Origin: CAYFZO01 sp964347615
Lineage (GTDB): Bacteria; Pseudomonadota; Gammaproteobacteria; Poriferisulfidales; Oxydemutatoraceae
Length of the DNA: 24,441 bases
Assembly (NCBI GenBank): GCA_964347615.1
Contig: CAYFZO010000025.1
Coordinates: 1 to 24,441 of the forward strand
Reading direction: 5' to 3'
The notes below the pieces were generated by a model. It had not been told where the DNA came from. It saw nothing but the letters and a program-made list of their open reading frames with translations, and ran no database searches. This document shows, one piece after another, positions 14,941-21,571 of this stretch (the first letter of the stretch is position 1; every line of letters starts with the position of its first letter). Made by a program: the position numbers and the translations under genes.

Positions 14941-14966
14941 GTGTTTTCAAACTTTCCGGAAAACAC
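14941..14966 (-). promoter_or_regulatory. Stem-loop in the rne 5' leader
   Basis: GTGTTTTC (14941-14948) pairs perfectly with GAAAACAC (14959-14966), leaving a 10-nt loop. It sits 45 bp before the rne start codon in the leader. In E. coli RNase E represses its own mRNA through leader hairpins; this could be a counterpart, but I cannot align it to that RNA from memory. Confidence 0.45.
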
Positions 14967-15224
14967 GGTTGCACGTGACGCGCAAGCTTGTTGCCGGGCG
15001 CGTGAAGTAGGTTGTGTGAGGCGGTGGTCATTCGAAAATTAATCTTTCATGTTTTTCGGCGGCGTCTCGCACCGTCGAAAGTGCGCGCGCCGCGCGTGAT
15101 ACATTTAGTGGGGGTGCGGCGCGTAAACTTCACGCGGCTTAGTTCGCTTGAAATCCTCGTCGTTTGTCCGACGCAGTACCTCTTATCCCAACGGCGGCCT
15201 GCTCAAGCTCGAGGCTCGGTTGCA

Positions 15225-15291
15225 GGCGGGTACTTTTCATCGCGGCTACCCGCCGGTAGCGGGGCTGACCCCGTACCATGTATAGGGTCAG
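15225..15291 (+). promoter_or_regulatory. Cluster of overlapping hairpins before rluC
   Basis: GGCGGGTA (15225-15232) pairs with TACCCGCC (15247-15254). GCTACC (15246-15251) can instead pair with GGTAGC (15255-15260), which uses the same bases, so the two are mutually exclusive. CTGACCC (15265-15271) pairs with GGGTCAG (15285-15291). The end lies 54 bp before the rluC start. It could be a leader RNA switch, a terminator for leftward or rightward transcription, or a repeat-element remnant. Confidence 0.4.
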
Positions 15292-15345
15292 TATATCATT
15301 GTTTTTCCGGCAAAGTAAATTTCGGGCACGGCGCCGGCACGTTTC

Positions 15346-16353
15346 ATGAGCGAGAACAAGCAAACCCCGCCGACGTCGGGCGTGCCCCGCGCTTCGGTCC
15401 GCCGCCTCAAGGTTACCGCGGCCGACGCCGGGCGGCGTCTCGACAACTACTTGTTCACGCGGTTCAAGAGCGTGCCCAAGAGCCACGTTTATCGCGTGAT
15501 CCGCAGCGGGCAGGTGCGCGTCAACGGCGGGCGTTCGCCTCCTTCTCGACGGGTCGCCGCCGGCGACGTCGTCCGGGTGCCTCCGCTCGCCGTTTCCGCG
15601 CCCGCGCCGTGCCGGGTCGACGAACGTCAAGTACGCCGCTTCGAGCGCAACCTGCTGTTTGAAGACGAGCACTTCCTGATGCTCGACAAGCCGGGCGGCG
15701 CCGTTGTGCACGGCGGCAGCCGGCATAACTTCGGTTTGGTTGACGTCTCGCGTCGGTTGCGCGGGGAAGGACGCTTCCCCGCGCTCGTCCATCGGCTCGA
15801 CAGGGGTACCAGCGGTTGTCTGCTGCTTGCAAAGTCGCAGCGCGCCCTGCTTGAAGCCCAGCGCGTCTTTCGGCTGCGTGAAGTCGAAAAGACCTACGTC
15901 GCGCTGGTCATCGGCACGTGGGAACAGGCGGCGACCCGGGTTGCTTTGCCGCTGGCGGTCGATTCGCGGGCGGCGCAACGCAAGGTCTTCGTCGACCGCG
16001 ACGCGGGCAAGGCGGCGGTGACCGGCTTTGAGATCGTCGAACGCCTTGTCGGTTGCACCTTGCTGCGGGTGACGCCGCGCAGCGGGCGGATGCATCAGAT
16101 CCGCGTACACGCCGCAGCCTGCGGACGTCCGGTCGCGGGCGACGATCGCTACGGCGACTTCGCCGCCAACCGCGCTTTTGCCCGACTCGGCCTGCGGCGG
16201 TTGTTCCTCCACGCCGGCGGCTTGTCGCTGATGTGCATGGGGCGCGACTATGAGTTTGAATCGCCTCTGCCGGGCGAACTGGTGCAGGTGCTGGAGGGAG
16301 TGCGCAAGACCGGACTTCACCCGGTTCCGTTGCGCGGCGCGGGCGACGTATAA
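15346..16353 (+). CDS. rluC: 23S rRNA pseudouridine synthase RluC/RluD family, most likely RluC
   Basis: 335 residues. Converts specific uridines of 23S rRNA (955, 2504 and 2580 in E. coli for RluC) to pseudouridine. An S4 RNA-binding domain is at about 18-80 (RLDNYLFTRFKSVPKSHVYR), and the catalytic motif HRLDRGTSG at 149-157 has Asp152. The RSGRMHQIRVHAAACG stretch is also diagnostic of the RluA superfamily. The RluC assignment rests on the divergent rne neighbour and on sppA and maf downstream, the order seen in Pseudomonas and others. ATG 15346 gives a normal N-terminal extension; no strong ribosome site is seen. Confidence 0.92.
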   Translation: MSENKQTPPTSGVPRASVRRLKVTAADAGRRLDNYLFTRFKSVPKSHVYRVIRSGQVRVNGGRSPPSRRVAAGDVVRVPPLAVSAPAPCRVDERQVRRFERNLLFEDEHFLMLDKPGGAVVHGGSRHNFGLVDVSRRLRGEGRFPALVHRLDRGTSGCLLLAKSQRALLEAQRVFRLREVEKTYVALVIGTWEQAATRVALPLAVDSRAAQRKVFVDRDAGKAAVTGFEIVERLVGCTLLRVTPRSGRMHQIRVHAAACGRPVAGDDRYGDFAANRAFARLGLRRLFLHAGGLSLMCMGRDYEFESPLPGELVQVLEGVRKTGLHPVPLRGAGDV

Positions 16354-16354
16354 T
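16349..16354 (+). promoter_or_regulatory. Candidate -10 element for sppA
   Basis: TATAAT followed by TCCC overlaps the rluC stop codon, 43 bp before the sppA ATG. The -35 region (TTCCGT at 16325) is poor. The same TATAATTCCC string precedes hisI and rpmF. Confidence 0.35.
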
Positions 16355-16397
16355 TCCCGCCGGACGTTTTTCGGCGGATATTCGGAGGCGAACCGCA

Positions 16398-17339
16398 ATG
16401 GACGAAGACCGTGACGCCTTGGTGGAGATGATGCGGGCGCAGCTGGCCGAGCAGCGCAGCGCGCGGCGGTGGCGATTGTTTTTCAGACTGGCGCTTCTCG
16501 GCTTGTTCGTGGCTTTCGGCGTGATGCTCACGTCTGCGCCCGACGGCGTTTTGGCGCCGCCGTCCGCGGGCAAGCACGCGGCGCTGGTCAAGTTGGAGGG
16601 GCCGATATTCTCCGACGCCGGGCCGGCGTCGGGCAACGACGCCGAAAGCATCAACGGGGCGTTGCGCGACGCGTTCGAGAACGACGACGCGCAGGTCGTG
16701 ATTCTCGAAATCAACACGCCGGGCGGCAGTCCGGTGCAGTCGGGGTACATCGCCGACGAGATCCTCCGCCTGCGCGAGGAATACTCCGACAAGCCGCTGT
16801 ACGCGGTCATCGCCGATATATGCGCGTCGGGCGGCATGTACGCCGCGGTCGCTTCCGGCGAGGTGTACGCCGACCCGGGCAGCTTGATCGGCTCGGTCGG
16901 AGTCGTGTTCAGCGGCTTCGGCTTCGTTGACGCGATAGACAAGCTCGGCGTTGAACGCCGGTTGATGACCGCGGGCGAAAACAAGGCGATGCTCGATCCG
17001 TTTTTGCCTGAAAAGCCCGAACAGGTTGCCCACGCGCAGAAGCTGCTCGATCAGATTCACGCGCAGTTCATCCAGCGCGTCAGAGACGGGCGCAAGGGCA
17101 AGCTCGACGAGAGCGCGAATTTGTTCGACGGCTTGATTTGGACCGGGGAAGAAGCGCTGAAGCTCGGGTTGATAGACGGGTTCGGCGACGTGCGTTACGT
17201 CGCCGAAGAAATCAGCGGACTCGACGAGGTGGTCGAATACAGGGTGCGCAGGCCGTGGTGGGAGAACCTGTCGGCCAATCTGGCATCGGCGATCTCGACC
17301 CGCCTGTTCCAGATGCTGGCGCAGCCGACGATTTACTGA
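16398..17339 (+). CDS. sppA: Signal peptide peptidase SppA, short (36K) type
   Basis: 313 residues. A membrane-anchored serine protease of peptidase family S49 that degrades leftover signal peptides in the envelope. One transmembrane helix is at about 26-45. Catalytic Ser144 lies in DICASGGMYAA and Lys196 in TAGENKAMLDPF, the Ser/Lys dyad; INTPGGSP is the conserved strand. A single S49 repeat gives the short form found in many gammaproteobacteria, rather than the 67-kDa double-repeat form of E. coli. GGAGG at 16383-16387, 10 bp upstream, supports ATG 16398. It lies between rluC and maf, matching a conserved order. Confidence 0.93.
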   Translation: MDEDRDALVEMMRAQLAEQRSARRWRLFFRLALLGLFVAFGVMLTSAPDGVLAPPSAGKHAALVKLEGPIFSDAGPASGNDAESINGALRDAFENDDAQVVILEINTPGGSPVQSGYIADEILRLREEYSDKPLYAVIADICASGGMYAAVASGEVYADPGSLIGSVGVVFSGFGFVDAIDKLGVERRLMTAGENKAMLDPFLPEKPEQVAHAQKLLDQIHAQFIQRVRDGRKGKLDESANLFDGLIWTGEEALKLGLIDGFGDVRYVAEEISGLDEVVEYRVRRPWWENLSANLASAISTRLFQMLAQPTIY

Positions 17340-17465
17340 TATCACCCGCCCGGCGCCTGCCCGGTGCCCCCCGGTGTCTAGATGGGCGTCCGGCGCCGTG
17401 CCCTTTCTCGCAATCAGCTTCTCTGTTTCCGCGTAAACGGCGCTTCTTCGGTGCCGCCCGAGCAC
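17340..17465. other. Gap after sppA with a degenerate 11-bp repeat
   Basis: No gene. Just after the sppA stop, GCCCGGCGCCT (17348) and GCCCGGTGCCC (17359) followed by CCCGGTG form a degenerate 11-bp tandem repeat. 17456-17465 reads GCCCGAGCAC, the outer edge of the maf 3' duplication. Confidence 0.45.
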
Positions 17466-17821
17466 GGCTTCGGTTCGGGGGAGATCGAGTCCGGCCTCGC
17501 GCAACGTCGCGCACAGAGTAATCAACGGCAAGCCGAGCAGGGCCGTGGGGTTTTCGCCGGGATATTCACTGAGGTCTTCGCTCTCGAGGGTTCGAGCAAG
17601 GTAACGCCGAGCGTCTCGCTGCGCATACTGCCGGCGCAGTCGAAAGGTTTGTCCGGTGCGACATAGCGGGCAACATAGCAGGCAACATAGCGGGCGACTT
17701 CGGCTTCGCTCAAGCGGCGGAAATGAACCCGTGGCGGGTAACATCCTTGATCCGGTGGCGGTCGGCGGCGACGTCAAGCGGACAGACGCAGGTATGGAAC
17801 TCGCCGGCGCTGCTTGAGCAC
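17466..17821 (-). pseudogene. maf C-terminal fragment, outer copy
   Basis: Decayed duplicate of the maf 3' end. It still encodes SEAEVARYVACYVARYV, FDCAGSMRSETLG and a later ALLGLPLITLC, but in different frames because of small indels. It has no start region and no N-terminal Maf motif, so it cannot be a functional enzyme. Confidence 0.85.
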
Positions 17822-18154
17822 GGCTTCGGTTCGGGGGAGTATCGAGTCCGGCCTCGCGCAACATCGCGCACAAGGTAATCAACGGCAAGCCGAGCAGGGC
17901 CTTGGAGAATTCGCTGAGGTCTTCGCTCTCGATGATTCGAGCAAGGTGATGCCGAGCGTCTCGCTGCGCATGACTGCCTGAGCAGTCGAAAGGTTTGTCC
18001 CGTGTGACATAGCGGGCGACGTAGCGGGCGACTTCGGCTTCGCTCAAGCAGCGGAAATGAACCCGTGGTGGTAACGTCCTTGATCCGGTGGCGGTCGGCG
18101 GCGACGTCAAGCAGACGGACGCAGGTATGGAACTCGACGGCGCTGCTCGAGCAC
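17822..18154 (-). pseudogene. maf C-terminal fragment, inner copy
   Basis: Second duplicate of the maf 3' end, directly behind the maf stop. Recognisable pieces are SEAEVARYVARYVTRDKP, FDCSGS and ALLGLPLITLCAML, split by frameshifts. It contains an in-frame-sized insertion near 17930 relative to maf (GAATTCGCTGAG-like) that the outer copy also has in altered form. Confidence 0.85.
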
Positions 18155-18163
18155 GGCTTCGGT

Positions 18164-18739
18164 TCAGGGGAGATCGAGTCCGGCCTCGCGCAACATCGCG
18201 CACAAGGTAATCAACGGCAAGCCGAGCAGGGCGGTGGGGTCTTCGCTCTCGATACGTTCGAGCAAGGTAATGCCGAGCGTTTCGCTGCGCATACTGCCTG
18301 AGCAGTCGAAAGGTTTGTCCCGTGCGACGTAGCGGGCGACTTCGGCTTCGCTCAAGCGGCGGAAATAGACCGTGGTGGTAACGTCCTTGATTTGGTGGCG
18401 GTCGGCGGCGACGTCAAGCAGACAGACGCAGGTATGGAACTCGACGGCGCTGCCCGAGCACAGCGCAAGCTGGCGCTTCGCTGCGTCGGCGTCGGCGGGC
18501 TTGAAGAGGATTTCTCCGCCGATGCACGCCGCTTGGTCGGAACCGATGACCAACGCTTGCGGGTTCGTTGCGGCGACGGTGCGCGCCTTGCCCAACGCCA
18601 GCCGTTTCACCAGCGGCACGACGGTCTCTCCGTCGTGCGGTGTCTCGTCGAATCCCGAGATTTGCACCTTGAAGTCGATGCCGAGGCGGGCGAGCAGGTC
18701 GCGGCGCGAGCGTGATTCTGAGGCGAGAATAATGTCCAT
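18164..18739 (-). CDS. maf: Maf-family nucleotide pyrophosphatase, YceF type (7-methyl-GTP)
   Basis: 191 residues. Hydrolyses modified nucleoside triphosphates; the YceF subgroup prefers 7-methyl-GTP. The N-terminal phosphate-binding motif is ILASESRSRRDLL (4-16), the DETP follows at 31-34, and catalytic Asp68 lies in IGSDQ. The YceF-type C-terminal block FDCSGSMRSETLGITLLERI...LLGLPLI matches the E. coli YceF pattern rather than YhdE. The gene is complete, ending with TGA at 18164; in the outer downstream copy that codon reads CGA. It is divergent from rpmF, as expected for the conserved maf-yceD-rpmF-plsX locus, but yceD itself is missing. Confidence 0.92.
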   Translation of the reverse strand: MDIILASESRSRRDLLARLGIDFKVQISGFDETPHDGETVVPLVKRLALGKARTVAATNPQALVIGSDQAACIGGEILFKPADADAAKRQLALCSGSAVEFHTCVCLLDVAADRHQIKDVTTTVYFRRLSEAEVARYVARDKPFDCSGSMRSETLGITLLERIESEDPTALLGLPLITLCAMLREAGLDLP

Positions 18740-18985
18740 GCCGTTAGCCCGGCGCCAAAGATAGCACGGACGAGGGGTTTTCTTCGCGTCGGCTCCACGT
18801 CGCTCGACGCCCGCTCGTTGTGCGGCGGCACGGGCATCGGGGCGTCTCCGTCGCCGCGGAAGAAGCCTCGGTTGCGGGTACGGATTAGGGAGATTGTGGG
18901 ATAATCGAGAGCAACGCTGAGCGTTTGCGGATTTATGTATATAATTCCCATCCTCATCATCGCTTGAGCATCGCGCGGCAGTTCA
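18740..18985. other. maf/rpmF divergent region; yceD absent
   Basis: 246 bp with no open frame resembling YceD (DUF177), which normally sits between maf and rpmF. It contains the rpmF promoter candidate at 18940. Nothing else is recognised. Confidence 0.55.
18940..18945 (+). promoter_or_regulatory. Candidate -10 element for rpmF-plsX-fabH
   Basis: Consensus TATAAT within an AT-rich run, followed by TCCC, 40 bp before the rpmF ATG. The -35 position (CTGAGC at 18917, 17-bp spacing) is weak. Confidence 0.45.
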
Positions 18986-19198
18986 ATGGCAGTCCAACAA
19001 AACAGGAAAACACGCTCGAAGAGGGGCATGCGCCGTTCGCACGACGCGTTGCTTAAGCCGACCTTGTCGGAAGACCCGGTCACGGGCACCCGCCACCGCC
19101 GCCACCACGTCGCCCCCGACGGCTTCTACCGCGGCCGTGAGGTCATTCCCGCCGAAGTGGTCGAAGAGCAAGGCGAGGAAGAACAAGAAAGAGCTTAG
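18986..19198 (+). CDS. rpmF: 50S ribosomal protein L32
   Basis: 70 residues. The N-terminus MAVQQNRKTRSKRGMRRSHD is the L32 signature and RHHVAPDGFYRGREVI is the family C-terminal block. The form lacks zinc cysteines. About 14 acidic residues (VVEEQGEEEQERA) extend beyond the E. coli end at VIAK, a larger tail than usual. First gene of a rightward group with plsX and fabH, although 352 bp separate it from plsX. Confidence 0.97.
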   Translation: MAVQQNRKTRSKRGMRRSHDALLKPTLSEDPVTGTRHRRHHVAPDGFYRGREVIPAEVVEEQGEEEQERA

Positions 19199-19550
19199 AT
19201 GCGCACGGCCTTTGTCGCCTGCGTCGGGCAGCTTCTTGAAGCGACTCTCCGTGCGTCTTGACCGAGGCCAATCCACCCGAGGCCGATTCACCTTGGGTTC
19301 CGTCCTTGCCCCCGCGTCGGCCCGTGAGGAATCACGTTGACCGCTCTGCACTGCCTTTAGTTCGAGGTCGGTTCGGCTTATGAAGGAACGGAACTTGAAT
19401 TTACCGCCCGACGGGTTCGCCGGATTCAGCGTTCAAGGCGGCGCGCTTTCCGCGGGCGGGATTATCGGAGGCGACGCCGGTGATCGGCTCGCGAAACGTC
19501 GGGCGGTCTGCGGGTTGTCTTTCCGGGCGATACGCATGTAGCTTCCAACC
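19199..19550 (+). other. Long rpmF-plsX spacer; one unsupported 53-codon ORF
   Basis: 352 bp where related genomes usually have a short gap. It contains an ORF at 19380-19541 (MKERNLNLPPDGFAG..., Gly-rich) that ends 9 bp before plsX. It has no ribosome site and no recognised family, so I do not call it a gene. No terminator hairpin stands out. Confidence 0.4.
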
Positions 19551-20555
19551 ATGAGTGTCACCGTTGCAATTGACATGATGAGCGGCGACCGCGGTCTCGC
19601 GGCGACCGTGCCCGCGGCGCTTGCGACGTTGAGGCGCTGGGAAGACACGTCCTTGATCCTGGTGGGCGACGAGTCGCAGATCGAAGCCGGGTTGCGGGGC
19701 GAGGATCGCCCCGCGGGTCGTTTGCGGTGCGTCCACGCGCCGCAGCGGGTCGAGATGGACGAGGAACCGACGCACGCGCTGCGTACCAAGAAGGAGTCCT
19801 CGATGCGGGTTGCCGTGAACCTCGTGCGTGAGGGCGAGGCCGCGGCTTGCGTCAGCGCCGGGAACACCGGCGCGTTGATGGCGATCTCACGCTACGTCCT
19901 GCGGATGCTCGCGGGCATCGAACGTCCGGCGATCACGACCGCGCTTCCGACCTTGACCGGATACACGCACATGCTTGACCTCGGCGCCAACGTGGATTGC
20001 AAGGCCGAGCAGCTGTTTCAGTTCGCGATGATGGGGGCGGTGCTGATGTCGGCGCTCGACAACCTCGACAGGCCGCGGGTCGGGCTGCTCAACGTCGGGC
20101 AGGAGGCGATCAAGGGCAACGACCAGGTCAAGGAAGCCGATCGCCAGCTGCGGGAAAGCCCGCTCAATTACATCGGCTACATCGAGGGGGACCAGATCTA
20201 TCGGGGCGGCGCCGACGTGATCGTCGCCGACGGTTTCGCGGGCAACGTCTCGCTCAAGACTTCCGAGGGCGTCGCCGAATTCATCACCGAGACCTTGCGC
20301 GAAGCGTTTTCGCGCAACTGGCTGACGCGCCTGACCGGCGTCGTCGCTGCGCCGGTGCTCAGGTCGGTGCGCGAGACGATAGACCCCCGGCGTTATAATG
20401 GCGCGAGCTTGCTGGGCCTGCAGGGGGTCGTCATCAAGAGCCACGGAGGCGCCGACGCCGTCGCTTTCGAGCACGCAATCGAGACCGCCCGCATCGAAGC
20501 CTTGAAGCAGGTGCCGCAGTTGATTGACAAGCAGCTCGAGGCGTTTCTGACGTAA
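19551..20555 (+). CDS. plsX: Phosphate acyltransferase PlsX
   Basis: 334 residues. Makes acyl-phosphate from acyl-ACP, the first step of the PlsX/PlsY route to phosphatidic acid, as a peripheral membrane enzyme. Landmarks: ACVSAGNTGALM, LDLGANVDC, NYIGYIEGDQI, DGFAGNVSLKT and YNGASLLGLQGVVIKSHG. The N-terminal motif reads AIDMMSGDRG where most homologues have D-x-M-G-G-D, a Gly to Ser change. The ATG follows TTCCAACC without a clear ribosome site, but no better start exists. fabH starts 5 bp after the stop. Confidence 0.96.
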   Translation: MSVTVAIDMMSGDRGLAATVPAALATLRRWEDTSLILVGDESQIEAGLRGEDRPAGRLRCVHAPQRVEMDEEPTHALRTKKESSMRVAVNLVREGEAAACVSAGNTGALMAISRYVLRMLAGIERPAITTALPTLTGYTHMLDLGANVDCKAEQLFQFAMMGAVLMSALDNLDRPRVGLLNVGQEAIKGNDQVKEADRQLRESPLNYIGYIEGDQIYRGGADVIVADGFAGNVSLKTSEGVAEFITETLREAFSRNWLTRLTGVVAAPVLRSVRETIDPRRYNGASLLGLQGVVIKSHGGADAVAFEHAIETARIEALKQVPQLIDKQLEAFLT

Positions 20556-20560
20556 GACCC

Positions 20561-21526
20561 GTGGCCGTTTTTTCCCGTATCGCCGGCACCGGTGCTTATT
20601 TGCCCGAGAAAGTCCTGACCAACGCCGAGCTGGAAAAGATGGTGGACACCTCCGACCAGTGGATCCGCGAACGCACCGGCATCCGCGAGCGGCGCATCGC
20701 GGGCGACGACGAAAGCGTTTGCGACCTTGCATTGCACGCCGCGCGCCGCGCGCTTGAGATGGCCGACGTCGCGGCGGGCGACCTCGACCTGATCGTGGTC
20801 GCAACGACCACCCCCGACAAGGTGTTTCCGAGCACCGCCTGCCAGCTGCAGGGACGGCTCGGCGTCGGCGGCTGTCCGGCTTTCGACCTGCAGGCGGTGT
20901 GCACCGGCTTCATCTACGCGCTCGACCTGGCCGACCGCTTCGTGCGCGCCGGCGACGCGGACAACGCGCTGGTCGTCGGCGCCGAAGTGCTGTCGCGCAT
21001 CGTTGATTGGAACGACCGCTCGACCTGCGTGCTGTTCGCCGACGGCGCCGGCGCGGCGGTGTTGCAGGCGAGCGACGAGCCGGGAATCTACTCGACCCAC
21101 CTGCACGCCGACGGGCGTCAGGAAGAACTGCTGCACGCACCGGGCGGGCCGGGCGCGGCGACGTCCGGGAACGTCGACGGCCTGATCCAGATGAAGGGCA
21201 ACGAGGTGTTCAAGGTGGCGGTGAACACGCTCGGCAGCATCGTCGATGAAGCGCTCGGCGCCAACGGGTTCGAGAAGTCCGACGTGGACTGGCTGGTGCC
21301 GCATCAGGCGAATTACCGCATCATCGCGGCGACCGCGAAGAAACTGAAGCTGCCGATTGAGCGGGTGGTGGTGACGGTGGACCGGCACGGCAACACCTCG
21401 GCGGCGTCGATCCCGCTGGCGCTCGACGAAGCGGTGCGCGACGGGCGCATCCGACGCGGCGACCGTCTGATGCTCGAGGCGTTCGGCGGCGGTTTCACCT
21501 GGGGAGCGACGCTGGCCAGGTTCTGA
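20561..21526 (+). CDS. fabH: 3-oxoacyl-ACP synthase III (FabH)
   Basis: 321 residues. Condenses acetyl-CoA with malonyl-ACP to start fatty acid synthesis. Thiolase fold with the catalytic triad Cys114 (AVCTGF), His248 (PHQANYRI) and Asn278 (RHGNTSAAS). The C-terminal FGGGFTWGATLARF is typical. GTG 20561 is the start: it is 5 bp after plsX and gives the standard N-terminus (SRIAGTGAYLPE). In most gammaproteobacteria fabD follows; here uvrC does, so the fab operon is broken. Its stop codon lies in a 14-bp tandem duplication. Confidence 0.97.
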   Translation: MAVFSRIAGTGAYLPEKVLTNAELEKMVDTSDQWIRERTGIRERRIAGDDESVCDLALHAARRALEMADVAAGDLDLIVVATTTPDKVFPSTACQLQGRLGVGGCPAFDLQAVCTGFIYALDLADRFVRAGDADNALVVGAEVLSRIVDWNDRSTCVLFADGAGAAVLQASDEPGIYSTHLHADGRQEELLHAPGGPGAATSGNVDGLIQMKGNEVFKVAVNTLGSIVDEALGANGFEKSDVDWLVPHQANYRIIAATAKKLKLPIERVVVTVDRHGNTSAASIPLALDEAVRDGRIRRGDRLMLEAFGGGFTWGATLARF

Positions 21527-21548
21527 CGGCGTTGTTCTGACGGCGTTG
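21521..21548. repeat. Perfect 14-bp tandem duplication at the fabH stop
   Basis: TTCTGACGGCGTTG occurs at 21521-21534 and again at 21535-21548. The first copy contains the fabH TGA, so the second repeats the stop region in the fabH-uvrC spacer. Confidence 0.9.
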
Positions 21549-21571
21549 CGGCTTGCGGGAGAAAGACGGTG

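Larger units (their letters stand above)
14896..15345. other. Divergent rne/rluC intergenic region (450 bp)
   Basis: No coding sequence is supported here. The rne-proximal part holds a hairpin at 14941-14966 and the rluC-proximal part holds clustered hairpins at 15225-15291. It must contain promoters and leaders for both genes, but no consensus σ70 site stands out. In E. coli the rne leader is several hundred nucleotides long and mediates autoregulation, so a long leader here would be expected. Confidence 0.5.
17466..18461 (-). repeat. Triplicated maf 3' end (units of 356, 333 and 307 bp)
   Basis: Unit A (18155-18461) is the 3' end of the intact maf gene. Unit B (17822-18154) and unit C (17466-17821) are diverged copies of it. 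Every boundary carries GC(C/T)(C/T)GAGCAC, and both outer edges have the same version, GCCCGAGCAC, at 17456-17465 and 18452-18461. That fits duplication between 10-bp homologies. A 12-bp stretch encoding Tyr-Val-Ala-Arg is present once in A, twice in B and three times in C. Confidence 0.92.

Noticed and set aside
16317..18203. A minus-strand frame of about 628 codons through the maf copies and across sppA.
   Set aside because: It joins broken maf pieces in shifting frames and then runs antisense to sppA, which is intact.
20394..20399. TATAAT inside plsX as a promoter for fabH.
   Set aside because: It encodes the conserved Tyr-Asn of YNGASLLGL and has no -35; coding constraint explains it.
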